Shown: positions 49,436 to 58,735, numbered from the stretch's first letter. The stretch is DNA of 64,000 nt from Flavobacterium jumunjinense (GCF_021650975.2 NZ_CP091285.1:3472001-3536000); one strand, 5' to 3'. Program-made: numbers and translations. The notes: generated by a model not told the origin, from the sequence alone.

Positions 49436-52228
49436 TTAATGTATTTTTTTATAGTAAAAGAATAGTAAAACTATAGCTAATAATAGTAGAAGAGAAGGTT
49501 CTGACATTTGCGGTGTTTCTTCATCTAAATCCAGAGCCTTGTTTCCAGATAATACCTTTTGCTGTTTGCTAAGTAATGCTGCTTTTTGAGCTTCATTTTC
49601 AACTACTATAAAAGAAGTATATGGATTCATAATATGAGACGCAAAGCTTGCTCTAATTAGTTCAATCCATTCTTTTTGATATTCTTTCGGATGAAAAATA
49701 GAATGAAGGTATTGCGTTTGCATTTTTATTCCGTTTTCCCAATTTTTGTTTGATGCATTATCGAAATCTATTGTTGCATTGGGAAGAACGCTTAATTGAT
49801 TATTGTCTTTTAGTAGATAGGTTTGTCCATTCTGTTCATATTTTAAACAGGAAATGGTGTTTTTTGAAGGAATCGAACTTACTTTATTTACAGTTTCTAA
49901 TGGATTGTTGACTAATGAATGCGATGTGATTTCATAATCAGCATTTATTGTATAGAAAAGTTCAGATTCATAATAATTACTGGTGTAATTTGAAAAGTTA
50001 TTCTCTATTATAGCTTTGTTTAAATTATTAGAAAGCACAACGATGATTGGATAGGTTTCAATACTTTGTTTTTTATAGGTTTCAAACAGAATATTTTTTA
50101 TTGCTCTATCCAAATAAAAACCGTTTTTAAAGGTGTTTTTTGTGTTATTTTTTTTCCAATTTGAATTGTAATCAAAAGTTTCTGTATAACTGTTTATTAA
50201 ACTAATCTTACTTTTGTGTTCTAAAGGTTGTTTTTCGATTATATCTTCAATAATGTCAGTATATATTGTTGCTTTATTGCTAATATCTATTGACGCATCA
50301 ACAACAAAATGATAATAAGGCTTACGAATTACTTTTTGTAAGTTTTTCTTAGCAGTTGCAGTTACATAAAAAGCATTTTTTGTTTCTAAATTGTTATTGC
50401 GTTGTAAGGAATCACCAAGAGTAAAATTCTCATCGTCTATCGTTAAAGAGATAGGTTCTTTATGTAGTATTTCAATTCCAGTTTTTCTTGTTTCGTTTAT
50501 TGCAAAAGGAAACACCTTAAAAGCAATCGTATTTTTGTTTAAATAATAGAGTAAACCTGGATCTTTATTTTCATTTCTAATATTGTTAAAAACCCAAAGT
50601 GCCGATTTTTTCTCCGTTAATAATCCATATTCTTTTTTATCACCTACATAAAGATAATAATCACTAATATAACAACCTTCAGGAAGATTTATTTTTGTAG
50701 CATACTCGGATAAATCACGATCATGATTGGTAATTTCTAAGTCGATTGTACTTTTCCAAGCGTGTTGCTTTTCGTTATAGACACTATTAGAATTTGCTTT
50801 TGTAATGGTTACATTATCTTTAGTAGTAGATCTATTTAAAAATTCTCTAGACTTATTTTTCTCTCCAAAGAAAATTCTTTCTATATAGTTCAATTTAGTA
50901 TCCGATAAAGTAAGATTATCTAAAACGAGCCAATTGAAGTACGTATTCAAATAAGGTAAGTTTTCTCCAAAAACGAATGCGTCTTTACTCTTTTTACTAG
51001 CTTTAATAGAAAATAGTGTGTTTTCTAGCGAATGGATGTCGATTTTATACTCTTTTTCAAAATCAGGATTATAGACATATTCTAATGCTTCTTTAATTAC
51101 AGATTTGTCTTGTATATAACTGAAAGTGATTGTTGCAGGAAGCACGCTAAAGGCTACAACTGCAATAATTAGAAGTGTTTTTTTAGAAAATTGGCTAGTT
51201 AAACCGTTAAAATCATTATACAATTGAATGGACTGTATCACAAAAATCATGATTGGTGTTAACATTAAAAAGCCTGTTCCTAATGCGATTATTGCTAGAA
51301 GCGCAAAAGGCAAATAGGGAAGAAATACAAAAAAGAAATATACTATATAAGTGAATAAAATTGTTTTAAGTGCAAATAATAGTAGTTCTAATCGATAATT
51401 TTTAAATTTAGGTAAGCATAATAAAACACCATTAACTAAGGCAAAAAGATAGAACCAAGGCGATGAAAAGTTACCAAAGATTCCATTAGTATTTACAAAT
51501 AATTGCGAGAAAGAAGAAACACCATTATTAATTAGTAATCCAAGTATCGGAAATAGTATGCAAACTGGAATTTTCCATGCTAATTGATATTTTTTCCATG
51601 CGTTTCCTTTCTTTAAAATTAGAATATAGAATAAACGTATTAAGAAGAAAAGGAATAGAAATGTGGTTAATATAAATGCGATTATGATAAAATGTATAGA
51701 AAAATTAGTATCTATTTGATGCAAAATTGGCAATCCAATTTGACTAGTCAAATAGGTAATAATTGGAATAGCTATTAGCGCAAGAAAATTCTTTAAAGCA
51801 CTTGCTTTATCAATATCTTTTGTAAAAATCAATGTGAAAATTAATATGGAATGAATTAACGTAGGCATTATGAAGGTACCCATGTGTAGGAATAAATTTC
51901 CAGAAATCATCCAATCAGGTATTGTTGATGGTACTATTTCATTAAGATGTTGAAAATAGCAATACAAATACACAAGATAAAATATACTAGAATAAATTGC
52001 ATAGTTATAATTGAGTTCTATTTTTTTAATATAATGATAAATTGCAAAAGCAAGGTTTCCAACAAAAAGCAATGTTAAGGCACTGCTAAATTGAAACCAA
52101 AGGCTATGTGTTTCTTCATCGAGTAATGATTTTATGATGCTATAATCATTATACAAAATAAACGATAAGATTAACAAAGGAATACTGTTTAAAAAAAGTA
52201 TCCATTTAGGGTTTAGTAGATTTTTCAT
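49436..52228 (-). CDS. MSEP-CTERM sorting-signal membrane protein (XrtK target), 930 aa
   Basis: About ten N-terminal membrane helices (residues 10-365), then a large extracytoplasmic domain (about 375-890) with VIT-like/beta-sandwich character (WKSTIDLEITNHDRDLSEYA, ETRKTGIEILHKEP) and a von Willebrand-like segment (HFVVDASIDIS). The C-terminus is the exosortase signal: MSEP at 908-911, a hydrophobic helix LLLLLAIVLLFFYY and a basic end KKIH. The pairing of MSEP-CTERM proteins with exosortase K is established for Bacteroidota; the xrtK gene lies directly upstream with a 4-nt overlap. Confidence 0.88.
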   Translation of the reverse strand: MKNLLNPKWILFLNSIPLLILSFILYNDYSIIKSLLDEETHSLWFQFSSALTLLFVGNLAFAIYHYIKKIELNYNYAIYSSIFYLVYLYCYFQHLNEIVPSTIPDWMISGNLFLHMGTFIMPTLIHSILIFTLIFTKDIDKASALKNFLALIAIPIITYLTSQIGLPILHQIDTNFSIHFIIIAFILTTFLFLFFLIRLFYILILKKGNAWKKYQLAWKIPVCILFPILGLLINNGVSSFSQLFVNTNGIFGNFSSPWFYLFALVNGVLLCLPKFKNYRLELLLFALKTILFTYIVYFFFVFLPYLPFALLAIIALGTGFLMLTPIMIFVIQSIQLYNDFNGLTSQFSKKTLLIIAVVAFSVLPATITFSYIQDKSVIKEALEYVYNPDFEKEYKIDIHSLENTLFSIKASKKSKDAFVFGENLPYLNTYFNWLVLDNLTLSDTKLNYIERIFFGEKNKSREFLNRSTTKDNVTITKANSNSVYNEKQHAWKSTIDLEITNHDRDLSEYATKINLPEGCYISDYYLYVGDKKEYGLLTEKKSALWVFNNIRNENKDPGLLYYLNKNTIAFKVFPFAINETRKTGIEILHKEPISLTIDDENFTLGDSLQRNNNLETKNAFYVTATAKKNLQKVIRKPYYHFVVDASIDISNKATIYTDIIEDIIEKQPLEHKSKISLINSYTETFDYNSNWKKNNTKNTFKNGFYLDRAIKNILFETYKKQSIETYPIIVVLSNNLNKAIIENNFSNYTSNYYESELFYTINADYEITSHSLVNNPLETVNKVSSIPSKNTISCLKYEQNGQTYLLKDNNQLSVLPNATIDFDNASNKNWENGIKMQTQYLHSIFHPKEYQKEWIELIRASFASHIMNPYTSFIVVENEAQKAALLSKQQKVLSGNKALDLDEETPQMSEPSLLLLLAIVLLFFYYKKIH

Positions 52229-52731
52229 TTTGCAATTTTGTTTTTTAATAAATAATCAAATAATAGATATGAAAATAGAAGAAAGAATAGATAGACAAGC
52301 GTTCCTTGAATTTGATGCAATAAGTCAAGATTGAAGCTAAAGAAAGTAGGAGCTGTGATGCTACAGAGTATTCTAGATGAATTAGCTAATAACGTAGCTA
52401 TTAAAGCTAATAGAATCGAAATAATTAAATTTTTTGCTGATGATGGTTTATTTTTTTCTAAATAATAACGATAGGATATGCTTACTAAAAAGATGAGGAA
52501 AAAGTTAATTCCAGAGCATGATTTATTAATTACAAAATTTAAGTTTTCATTAAAATATCCTTTGGTGACTACGTAAACAGAATGTGTATTAGTAATAGTA
52601 TCAATTATTTTAGAAATTGGATATATAAAATATCGAATTTCATCTACTGTTGCTATCGCAAATAGAAATTTTATAAATACAAATAGGAATAGGAGTAGAA
52701 CGATGTGTGTTTTATTGTTGTTTGTCTTCAT
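52225..52731 (-). CDS. xrtK: exosortase K, 168 aa
   Basis: Membrane transpeptidase-like enzyme with several helices and the exosortase catalytic triad: Cys72 in NKSCSGINFF, Arg120 in NSSRIL and His139 in LLHQIQGTLVYL. It cleaves or transfers proteins with the MSEP-CTERM signal, here almost certainly its only visible partner, encoded by the overlapping downstream gene (ATGA). The start codon is 3 nt from palindrome 52735-52751. Confidence 0.92.
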   Translation of the reverse strand: MKTNNNKTHIVLLLFLFVFIKFLFAIATVDEIRYFIYPISKIIDTITNTHSVYVVTKGYFNENLNFVINKSCSGINFFLIFLVSISYRYYLEKNKPSSAKNLIISILLALIATLLANSSRILCSITAPTFFSFNLDLLHQIQGTLVYLFFLLFSYLLFDYLLKNKIAK

Positions 52732-52734
52732 AGT

Positions 52735-52751
52735 ACTTTGTTTTTCAAAGT
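52735..52751 (-). promoter_or_regulatory. palindromic operator candidate 2 (ACTTTG-N5-CAAAGT)
   Basis: Same 17-bp palindrome as at 49391-49407 (ACTTTG-TTTTT-CAAAGT), again exactly 3 nt upstream of an ATG (xrtK). Confidence 0.75.
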
Positions 52752-52771
52752 TGATGGGTAAAAAAATAGAT

Positions 52772-53068
52772 TTATGTATTTGATATTAATTTTTCAAGTG
52801 CTTCAATGTGTTCTTGAAACGCTTTTTTTCCTTCTTTTGTTGCAATGTATTTTGTGTTGGGTTTTCTACCAATGAATTGTTTTTCAACAGTAATATAGTT
52901 TTCGCTTTCTAATGCTTTAGCATGACTGGCTAGGTTTCCATCGGTTACACCTAATAGCTCCTTTAAGGTTGAAAAGTCAGCATTTTCATTCACCATTAAA
53001 ATCGACATGATACCCAAACGAATTCGGTGATCAAAGGCTTTGTTAATATTTTGAATGATGTTTTTCAC
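52772..53068 (-). CDS. winged-helix transcriptional regulator (PF13601 type), 98 aa
   Basis: MarR/ArsR-like fold of the HTH_34 type: DHRIRLGIMSILMVNENADF, recognition region LKELLGVTDGNLASHAKALE, wing KQFIGRKPNTKYIATKEGKK. Members bind DNA as dimers and usually control adjacent envelope genes, often creD. It is the best candidate to bind the three ACTTTG-N5-CAAAGT palindromes in the cluster, which bracket it. No effector-binding domain. Confidence 0.9.
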   Translation of the reverse strand: MKNIIQNINKAFDHRIRLGIMSILMVNENADFSTLKELLGVTDGNLASHAKALESENYITVEKQFIGRKPNTKYIATKEGKKAFQEHIEALEKLISNT

Positions 53069-53108
53069 AAACTAGGTTGTTTTATTATTTTAAAATTATA
53101 GTGTCAAT

Positions 53109-53759
53109 TTATACTATTTCGATTTTTGGCCCAAGAAACTTAGGTTTCACCTTAAAAAGGATGTCTATAAAAACTTTTGTTCTGGCAAAATATTCTCTAA
53201 TTTTTACTTTTATTCCATATCTATTAGAAACATCTTTCGCATTATAGGCAACAGCATTGATTCCGTTTTTTGTAGCTAAATATAAAGCTCTTTCATTATG
53301 AAATTCTTGCGAAATTAAGGTAAAACTATCTAATCCGAAAACCAGCTTTGCTCTAACGACAGAATCTAATGTTCTGAAACCTGCATAATCTAAAAATATT
53401 CGATTTTCTGGAACTCCATTACTAATTAGCTCTTCTTTAAAATCGGTTGGTTCATCATAGCCTTCACTACTATTGTCACCACTAATTAGAATATATTCTA
53501 TTTTATTGTTATTAAAAAGCTCAAGCGTTGCATTTACCCTATATTTAAAATAGAGATTTACAGTACCATTTCTTAAATACTTAGAGGTGCCAAGTACTAA
53601 GCCTACTTTGTTCTTCTGTATCAAATTGGCATCTGAAAACACCTTATTTTTTGCATTTTTCTGAATGGTATAATTAGCTAATACGATGATTATTGCTGTT
53701 AAAACGATAACCAACAGAGAATATTTACTTATTTTTTTTAACGTCTTGTTAATTGCCAT
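53109..53759 (-). CDS. SanA/YdcF-like (DUF218) membrane protein, 216 aa
   Basis: One N-terminal helix (LLVIVLTAIIIVLANYTI), then the DUF218 domain: VGLVLGTSKYLRNGTVN, IEYILISGDNSSEGYDE, NRIFLDYAGFRTLDSVVRAK and FTLISQEFHNERALYLA. E. coli SanA helps keep the outer envelope impermeable to vancomycin at high temperature; the substrate is unknown. The gene is 2 nt from the YiiX-type hydrolase gene. Confidence 0.85.
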   Translation of the reverse strand: MAINKTLKKISKYSLLVIVLTAIIIVLANYTIQKNAKNKVFSDANLIQKNKVGLVLGTSKYLRNGTVNLYFKYRVNATLELFNNNKIEYILISGDNSSEGYDEPTDFKEELISNGVPENRIFLDYAGFRTLDSVVRAKLVFGLDSFTLISQEFHNERALYLATKNGINAVAYNAKDVSNRYGIKVKIREYFARTKVFIDILFKVKPKFLGPKIEIV

Positions 53760-53761
53760 TT

Positions 53762-54427
53762 TTAATAATTGTCAAATATTGTTTTTACCAATTCAGAATC
53801 ATATAATTGAGATGGAGCAACAACATTTTCATCATAAGGAATTGCTGTTCCATAGCGTTGTTTCATGATTTGTTGTACTGCTGGATGATTCAAGTTAAAT
53901 TCCTTTAATTTTTTAGTAGCACATAATTCAATATTTGCTCCTTCTTTATATATTTTCCAAACTAATTCCGAACAATATATTTTTTCATTTGACCATTCAA
54001 AATACAAATCATAATCCTTATTATCCATCGTTTTACCAACTAATTTCATTTTTTGTAAAACTTCTTTAGTCAGCTGCTTGTCTGCTTTTTTTAAACGTTT
54101 TACAGCATATTTATGGTCTTTACCATGCTGAATCCATTCGCTCAATAAAGTCATTTTTACAGGTTGAACAGCTTCATACACATAGGTTTCCTCATTCTTG
54201 ATAAAAATAATGCCACAATGAGAAAATTTTGAATTAGTTGCTATTTGTACTGCTTCACATTGAGCCGATTCTGAAGTTTGAAAGATAATGTCACCGTCTT
54301 TAAAACTATTTTGAGTGCTTTCTTTAATTAATTTTAAAGAAGTAGCTACTTGGTTTGACATATATAAAAATGACATTGCCAAAAAAGCAGTAACAGTAAG
54401 TAATATATATGTTTTTTTCATTTTCAT
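53762..54427 (-). CDS. YiiX-type permuted papain-like (NlpC/P60) hydrolase, 221 aa
   Basis: Signal peptide or anchor (ILLTVTAFLAMSFLYMS), then the YiiX/YebB pattern: FKDGDIIFQTSESAQCEAVQ, SKFSHCGIIF with the conserved His, and the C-terminal IYCSELVWKIYKEG with the conserved Cys. Family members are circularly permuted papain-like enzymes acting on lipids or envelope amides. In the envelope cluster, between a membrane protein and SanA. Confidence 0.85.
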   Translation of the reverse strand: MKMKKTYILLTVTAFLAMSFLYMSNQVATSLKLIKESTQNSFKDGDIIFQTSESAQCEAVQIATNSKFSHCGIIFIKNEETYVYEAVQPVKMTLLSEWIQHGKDHKYAVKRLKKADKQLTKEVLQKMKLVGKTMDNKDYDLYFEWSNEKIYCSELVWKIYKEGANIELCATKKLKEFNLNHPAVQQIMKQRYGTAIPYDENVVAPSQLYDSELVKTIFDNY

Positions 54428-54452
54428 TATTTTATACTCTATTTTCTAACTT

Positions 54453-55079
54453 CTAGTTTTTTCCGTCATATCTAAGATGCATAATACTACCATATAAAAT
54501 ATGACAAAAACCAAATCCTAATGCCCAAAATAGAAGTCCGTAATTAATAAACCAAGTGGAAAGCAAACCAATTATAATAATGGTTATACCTAAATAACGA
54601 ACATCTCGTAGCGTATATTTACTTGCATTTACACAAGCTAAACCATAGAATATAAGAGTTAGTGGTGCAATTAAACTAAAAATTTCTTTTTCGATTAAGA
54701 AAATAATAAAAAAACCACCTGTTACTAATGGAATACTAAAATTGATCAATAAACGTCTAGAAGCTGAGTTCCATATTGTTTCGTTTTGTTTTTTTGCTTT
54801 TCTAATACTATAAAAAACTCCTGTTATTATTGAGGCTATTAAAACACCAAGTGCAATTGCAAATAGTTTATAAACAGCATTTTGAGATATAACTAAACCT
54901 TTATACGATCCACTTACAGAGTAATCAAAATAAATAGTTCTATAAGCAAGCCATGCACCAATTAGTGCATAAATACCTGCTAATACACCAGAAAGTCCAC
55001 TTAAAGATAAACATTGAGTAGATTTACTCATCATTTCTTTAATATCTTGTATGTCTTTTAAATATTTACTTGATTCCAT
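54453..55079 (-). CDS. membrane protein of unknown function, 208 aa
   Basis: An N-terminal charged helix (KYLKDIQDIKEMMSKST) and about six membrane segments (26-46, 70-92, 112-126, 128-148, 158-175, 180-198). Similar proteins accompany PF13601-type regulators in Bacteroidota. First gene of the cluster, 8 nt behind palindrome 55088-55104. Confidence 0.7.
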   Translation of the reverse strand: MESSKYLKDIQDIKEMMSKSTQCLSLSGLSGVLAGIYALIGAWLAYRTIYFDYSVSGSYKGLVISQNAVYKLFAIALGVLIASIITGVFYSIRKAKKQNETIWNSASRRLLINFSIPLVTGGFFIIFLIEKEIFSLIAPLTLIFYGLACVNASKYTLRDVRYLGITIIIIGLLSTWFINYGLLFWALGFGFCHILYGSIMHLRYDGKN

Positions 55080-55086
55080 TTTAAAG

Positions 55087-55105
55087 TACTTTGAATTGCA
55101 AAGTA
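55087..55105 (-). promoter_or_regulatory. palindromic operator candidate 3 (TACTTTG-N5-CAAAGTA)
   Basis: 19-bp palindrome with the same half-sites as the other two but spacer AATTG, 7 nt upstream of the first gene of the cluster. Confidence 0.75.
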
Positions 55106-55244
55106 AAACATAATTTCTAAATTGACCAAATGTTTTTTTTGCTTTTGTTAAAAGAATGTTTTAATCCTTTGATAAATTTTTATTGTGGAATAATTGTAAT
55201 ATTTTTAGCCCTATATATTTAGAATAACACATAAATAATTAATA

Positions 55245-56615
55245 ATGAAAAAGGTTATAACTTTATTTTTACTGAGTAGTTTGTTCGTTTATAGTCAAAC
55301 TGAAGATGAAAAAATGCTGAACAACATTTATGAAACTGCTTTAACAAAATCAAAGTGTTATGATTGGTTAGATTATTTATCAAATACAATAGGATCAAGA
55401 TTGTCAGGGTCAAAATCGGCTGCCTTAGCTGTTGATTATACAAAAGGAGAATTAGAAAAGTTAGGCTTTGATCGCGTTTTTCTTCAAGAAGTAATGGTTC
55501 CGAAATGGGTTAGAGGAGAAAAAGAACAAGCTTATATTGAAATAAAAGGAAAGAAAATAAATGTACCTATTTGTGCCTTAGGAAGTTCTGTAGCTACTTC
55601 TAAAAAAGGATTAAAATCAAATATTATAGAAGTTCAAGGAATTGACGAAATGATTGAGATGGGTGAAGATAAAGTGAAAGGTAAGATTGTTTTTTTTAAT
55701 AGACCAATGACGCCAATTCATATTCAAACATTTAGAGCCTATGGAGGTTGCATTGATCAACGCTCTTCTGGAGCAAGGGAAGCTGCGAAATTAGGTGCTG
55801 TTGGTGTTATTGTACGATCGATGAATTTACGTTTAGATGATTTTCCTCATACAGGGAATACAAATTATGGAGATTTACCTAGAGAAATGTATATTCCAGC
55901 AGCTGCAATTAGTACTAATGGAGCTAATTTATTGAGCGATTCATTAAAGGAAAACCCCAACTTAGAATTTTATTTTAAACAATCTTGCGAAACGCATGCA
56001 GATGTGTTGTCCTATAATGTTGTTGGAGAAATTAAAGGAACTGAAAACCCTAATAAAATCATGGTTGTCGGTGGTCATTTAGATTCTTGGGATTTGGGTG
56101 ATGGATCTCATGATGATGGAGCAGGAGTAGTGCAGAGTATGGAAATAGCTTCTATTTTTAAGAACTTAGGATATAAACCAAAAAATACAATTCGTGTAGT
56201 TTTGTTTATGAATGAGGAAAACGGAAATAGAGGAGGTGAAAAATATGCTGAATTGGCAAGTGAAGCTAATGAAAATCATATTTTTGCTTTAGAAAGTGAT
56301 GCTGGAGGCTTTTCTCCTAGAGGTTTTTCTATTGATGCTGATGAAGCAAATTTTGCAAAAATTAGTAACTGGAAAAGCTTATTTGAACCTTATTTAATTC
56401 ATTATTTTGCAATAGGTCATACAGGTGTAGATATTGGACCATTGCAATCAAAACATATTGTTAAAGCAGGTTTACAACCCGATTCTCAACGTTATTTTGA
56501 TTATCATCATGCTGCAAATGATACTTTTGATGCTATAAACAAACGCGAATTAGAATTAGGTGCTGCAACAATGGCATCGCTACTTTATTTGTTTGATCAA
56601 CATGGAATTGATTAA
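55245..56615 (+). CDS. exported M28-family metallopeptidase (aminopeptidase), 456 aa
   Basis: Signal peptide (MKKVITLFLLSSLFVYSQ). A PA-like insert lies at 130-235 (VKGKIVFFNRPM, AAKLGAVGVIVRSM). The zinc-binding catalytic domain has GGHLDSWDLGDGSHDDGAGV (first metal His/Asp, bridging Asp), LFMNEENGNRGG (catalytic and metal Glu), ALESDAGGFSP (metal Asp) and a C-terminal HHAANDTFD (metal His). All ligands present. Periplasmic or surface peptidase. Confidence 0.92.
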   Translation: MKKVITLFLLSSLFVYSQTEDEKMLNNIYETALTKSKCYDWLDYLSNTIGSRLSGSKSAALAVDYTKGELEKLGFDRVFLQEVMVPKWVRGEKEQAYIEIKGKKINVPICALGSSVATSKKGLKSNIIEVQGIDEMIEMGEDKVKGKIVFFNRPMTPIHIQTFRAYGGCIDQRSSGAREAAKLGAVGVIVRSMNLRLDDFPHTGNTNYGDLPREMYIPAAAISTNGANLLSDSLKENPNLEFYFKQSCETHADVLSYNVVGEIKGTENPNKIMVVGGHLDSWDLGDGSHDDGAGVVQSMEIASIFKNLGYKPKNTIRVVLFMNEENGNRGGEKYAELASEANENHIFALESDAGGFSPRGFSIDADEANFAKISNWKSLFEPYLIHYFAIGHTGVDIGPLQSKHIVKAGLQPDSQRYFDYHHAANDTFDAINKRELELGAATMASLLYLFDQHGID

Positions 56616-56649
56616 ATAACGCATATTAATTTAATATAAAAAACATTGA

Positions 56650-56907
56650 ATGAAAGCTCTTTTAGGTTATTTGATTAAAGTTATTTGCTTTTTTATATTT
56701 TTAGTATTGGTTTTAAGTTTTATAAATAATTTGTTTTATACAAGACATACTGAAAGTGATTTAGTTTATTTTACGGGGTATTATCTAGGTCTTACTTTAG
56801 TTTTTTTATTGTTTTCTTGGTTACTTTATAAATTCAGTAAGTTTGGAAGTAAGCTAATCAAAAACACAAAGAATAAAAATCAAATTAATGAAATAGAAGA
56901 AGAGTAA
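56650..56907 (+). CDS. small two-helix membrane protein, 85 aa
   Basis: Helices at about 6-26 and 40-60, with a Lys/Asn/Glu-rich cytoplasmic tail (IKNTKNKNQINEIEEE). It starts 34 nt after the M28 peptidase stop and ends just before a strong terminator, so it is probably the second gene of that transcript. No family recognised. Confidence 0.65.
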   Translation: MKALLGYLIKVICFFIFLVLVLSFINNLFYTRHTESDLVYFTGYYLGLTLVFLLFSWLLYKFSKFGSKLIKNTKNKNQINEIEEE

Positions 56908-56916
56908 AGAATGGAG

Positions 56917-56972
56917 TATTATACACAAAAAAGCATCCTATTTTTCTTTAGGATGCTTTTTTGTGTATAATA
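56917..56972. terminator. very long bidirectional terminator
   Basis: 24-bp stem (56917-56940 with 56949-56972), 8-nt loop and internal A/T tracts, between convergent genes. Confidence 0.9.
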
Positions 56973-56984
56973 TAGTTTAAATTT

Positions 56985-57833
56985 TTAGAGTCTAAAAATA
57001 CCACCAATTGTAAATACACTTTGTAAAAACCAAAAGTCTTGTGAAGCACTGTCTGCGGTGTATTTTGTTGTTCTAATATTATTCATGTTTATATAACCAC
57101 CTTTTACTTCAGTTTGAATAAAAAAGTATTTATAGAACGTAAAATTTAATCCCATTTTTGCTGATAAACCATAACCAGAAACATGAAATTGGTCATAGCG
57201 TTCTTTTCCTAATAAAGTTGTATTTGTTTTAGGATAAATAAATCCACCGCCTAAGCCTTCAGTAGCGTTAATTTGAACTTTATCCGTATTTGGAAGATTA
57301 AACCAACCTGAAATATCATCAACTCTAGAAAATTCTGTATTGACATAATTTAAACCATCGGTATGTTCAAATAGTAAAAAATCCTCAGTTAATGTCAATT
57401 CATTATTTATCGGATTTTCATTATAACTTCCTGGGTTTTGATAGTAGCCTGAATAATTAACTCTTTTATCATTGAACATTACATACTTCATATGATCAAA
57501 ACCTATAGAAATATTATAATGATCTGAAATGAAATATCCAATTCTAAAATTAGTTTGAGGAATGGTCATTCTAGCAGGATTCACATAATCGACGTGCCAA
57601 CCCTTTGGTTTATCATGTGCTTCAACATCATATAATGTAAAGTCATAATCATCACCTCTAAATCGAATATCCGATTTTGAATAGGTTTCTCTGTTTCCAC
57701 CCCAATAGATATAAAATTTACCTTTGTTGTGAGCTGTGTATTTTTCAGGGGTTTCAACTGTTTCTTGCGAAAAGGTGTACTGTGAAAAAGCACAAAAAGC
57801 TAGTACAACCATTAAAAATGATTGTTTGTTCAT
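56985..57833 (-). CDS. outer-membrane beta-barrel protein, 282 aa
   Basis: The ATG at 57833 begins a signal peptide (MNKQSFLMVVLAFCAFSQYTFSQ); an in-frame start 17 codons further upstream overlaps kdsA and is unlikely. The mature protein has alternating amphipathic strands rich in Tyr/Gly (GKFYIYWGGNRETYS, NFRIGYFISDHYNISIGFD, YGLSAKMGLNFTFYKYFFIQ) and ends in FTIGGIFRL, a typical barrel terminus. Encoded 19 nt after kdsA. Function unknown. Confidence 0.75.
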   Translation of the reverse strand: MNKQSFLMVVLAFCAFSQYTFSQETVETPEKYTAHNKGKFYIYWGGNRETYSKSDIRFRGDDYDFTLYDVEAHDKPKGWHVDYVNPARMTIPQTNFRIGYFISDHYNISIGFDHMKYVMFNDKRVNYSGYYQNPGSYNENPINNELTLTEDFLLFEHTDGLNYVNTEFSRVDDISGWFNLPNTDKVQINATEGLGGGFIYPKTNTTLLGKERYDQFHVSGYGLSAKMGLNFTFYKYFFIQTEVKGGYINMNNIRTTKYTADSASQDFWFLQSVFTIGGIFRL

Positions 57834-57852
57834 TACTAAAATATATAAAATA

Positions 57853-58671
57853 TTAAAATTGGTTAATTGTTTTTCTAATAGCAACTAACTTAGTCATTAA
57901 GTTTTCTAAATAATCTAAATGTAACATGTTAGCACCATCGCTTTTTGCATTAGCAGGATCGAAATGAGTTTCTATAAAGATTCCGTCTACACCTACAGCA
58001 ATTCCAGCTTTTGCAACTGTTTCAATCATGTCCGGACGACCACCTGTAACACCTACAGTTTGATTAGGTTGTTGTAGTGAATGCGTAACATCTAGTACGG
58101 TTGTAGCATATTGTTGCATAGTTGGAATACCTCTATAATCTACAATCATGTCTTGATAGCCAAACATAGTACCTCTATCTGTAACCATTACGTTTTCGTT
58201 TTGGCAATCGATTACTTTTTGAACTGCATGTTTCATACTTTCTGGACTCATGAATTGTCCTTTTTTAAGATTTACCGTTTTTCCAGTGTTTGCTGCAGCC
58301 ATAACTAAATCAGTTTGACGTACTAAAAAAGCAGGAATTTGAAGAATGTCTACATATTCTGCTGCCATAATAGCATCTTCATTAGTATGAATATCAGTTA
58401 CTGTTGGAACACCAAATTCTTTAGAAACTTTTGCTAAAATTTTCAATGCTTTTTCATCACCAATTCCAGTAAAACTGTCAATTCTTGAACGATTGGCTTT
58501 TTTAAAAGAACCTTTAAATACGTATGGAATTTCTAGTTTATCAGTAATAGTAACAATTTTTTCAGCAATACGCATTGCCATTTCTTCACTTTCTATGGCA
58601 CAAGGTCCTGATAAAAGGAAAAAATTACCACTTTTTGTATGTTTAATTTGAGGAATATTATCTAAATTCAT
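57853..58671 (-). CDS. kdsA: 3-deoxy-8-phosphooctulonate (KDO-8-P) synthase
   Basis: Condenses phosphoenolpyruvate and arabinose-5-phosphate, the first committed step of KDO for lipopolysaccharide. 272 aa, the normal length. Motifs: FLLSGPCAIESEEMAMRI, YVFKGSFKKANRSRIDSFTG, VTDIHTNEDA, LQIPAFLVRQTDLV, KGQFMSPESMKH, DVTHSLQQP and the C-terminal FIETHFDP. Cytosolic. TATCTTTG -7 element at 58699-58692. Confidence 0.97.
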   Translation of the reverse strand: MNLDNIPQIKHTKSGNFFLLSGPCAIESEEMAMRIAEKIVTITDKLEIPYVFKGSFKKANRSRIDSFTGIGDEKALKILAKVSKEFGVPTVTDIHTNEDAIMAAEYVDILQIPAFLVRQTDLVMAAANTGKTVNLKKGQFMSPESMKHAVQKVIDCQNENVMVTDRGTMFGYQDMIVDYRGIPTMQQYATTVLDVTHSLQQPNQTVGVTGGRPDMIETVAKAGIAVGVDGIFIETHFDPANAKSDGANMLHLDYLENLMTKLVAIRKTINQF

Positions 58672-58691
58672 TATAGTATAATTTTGAAATG

Positions 58692-58699
58692 CAAAGATA
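58692..58699 (-). promoter_or_regulatory. -7 element (TATCTTTG) of kdsA
   Basis: Minus-strand TATCTTTG, a TAnnTTTG match, 20 nt before the kdsA ATG and directly downstream of the terminator of the preceding gene. Confidence 0.6.
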
Positions 58700-58707
58700 A
58701 AAATAAA

Positions 58708-58735
58708 AACCTTTTAAATCGTAGTTTAAAAGGTT
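58708..58735 (-). terminator. terminator of the lipoprotein gene
   Basis: Perfect 11-bp stem AACCTTTTAAA/TTTAAAAGGTT with 6-nt loop, followed on the minus strand by a T-rich tract. It separates 58771-59223 from kdsA. Confidence 0.8.
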
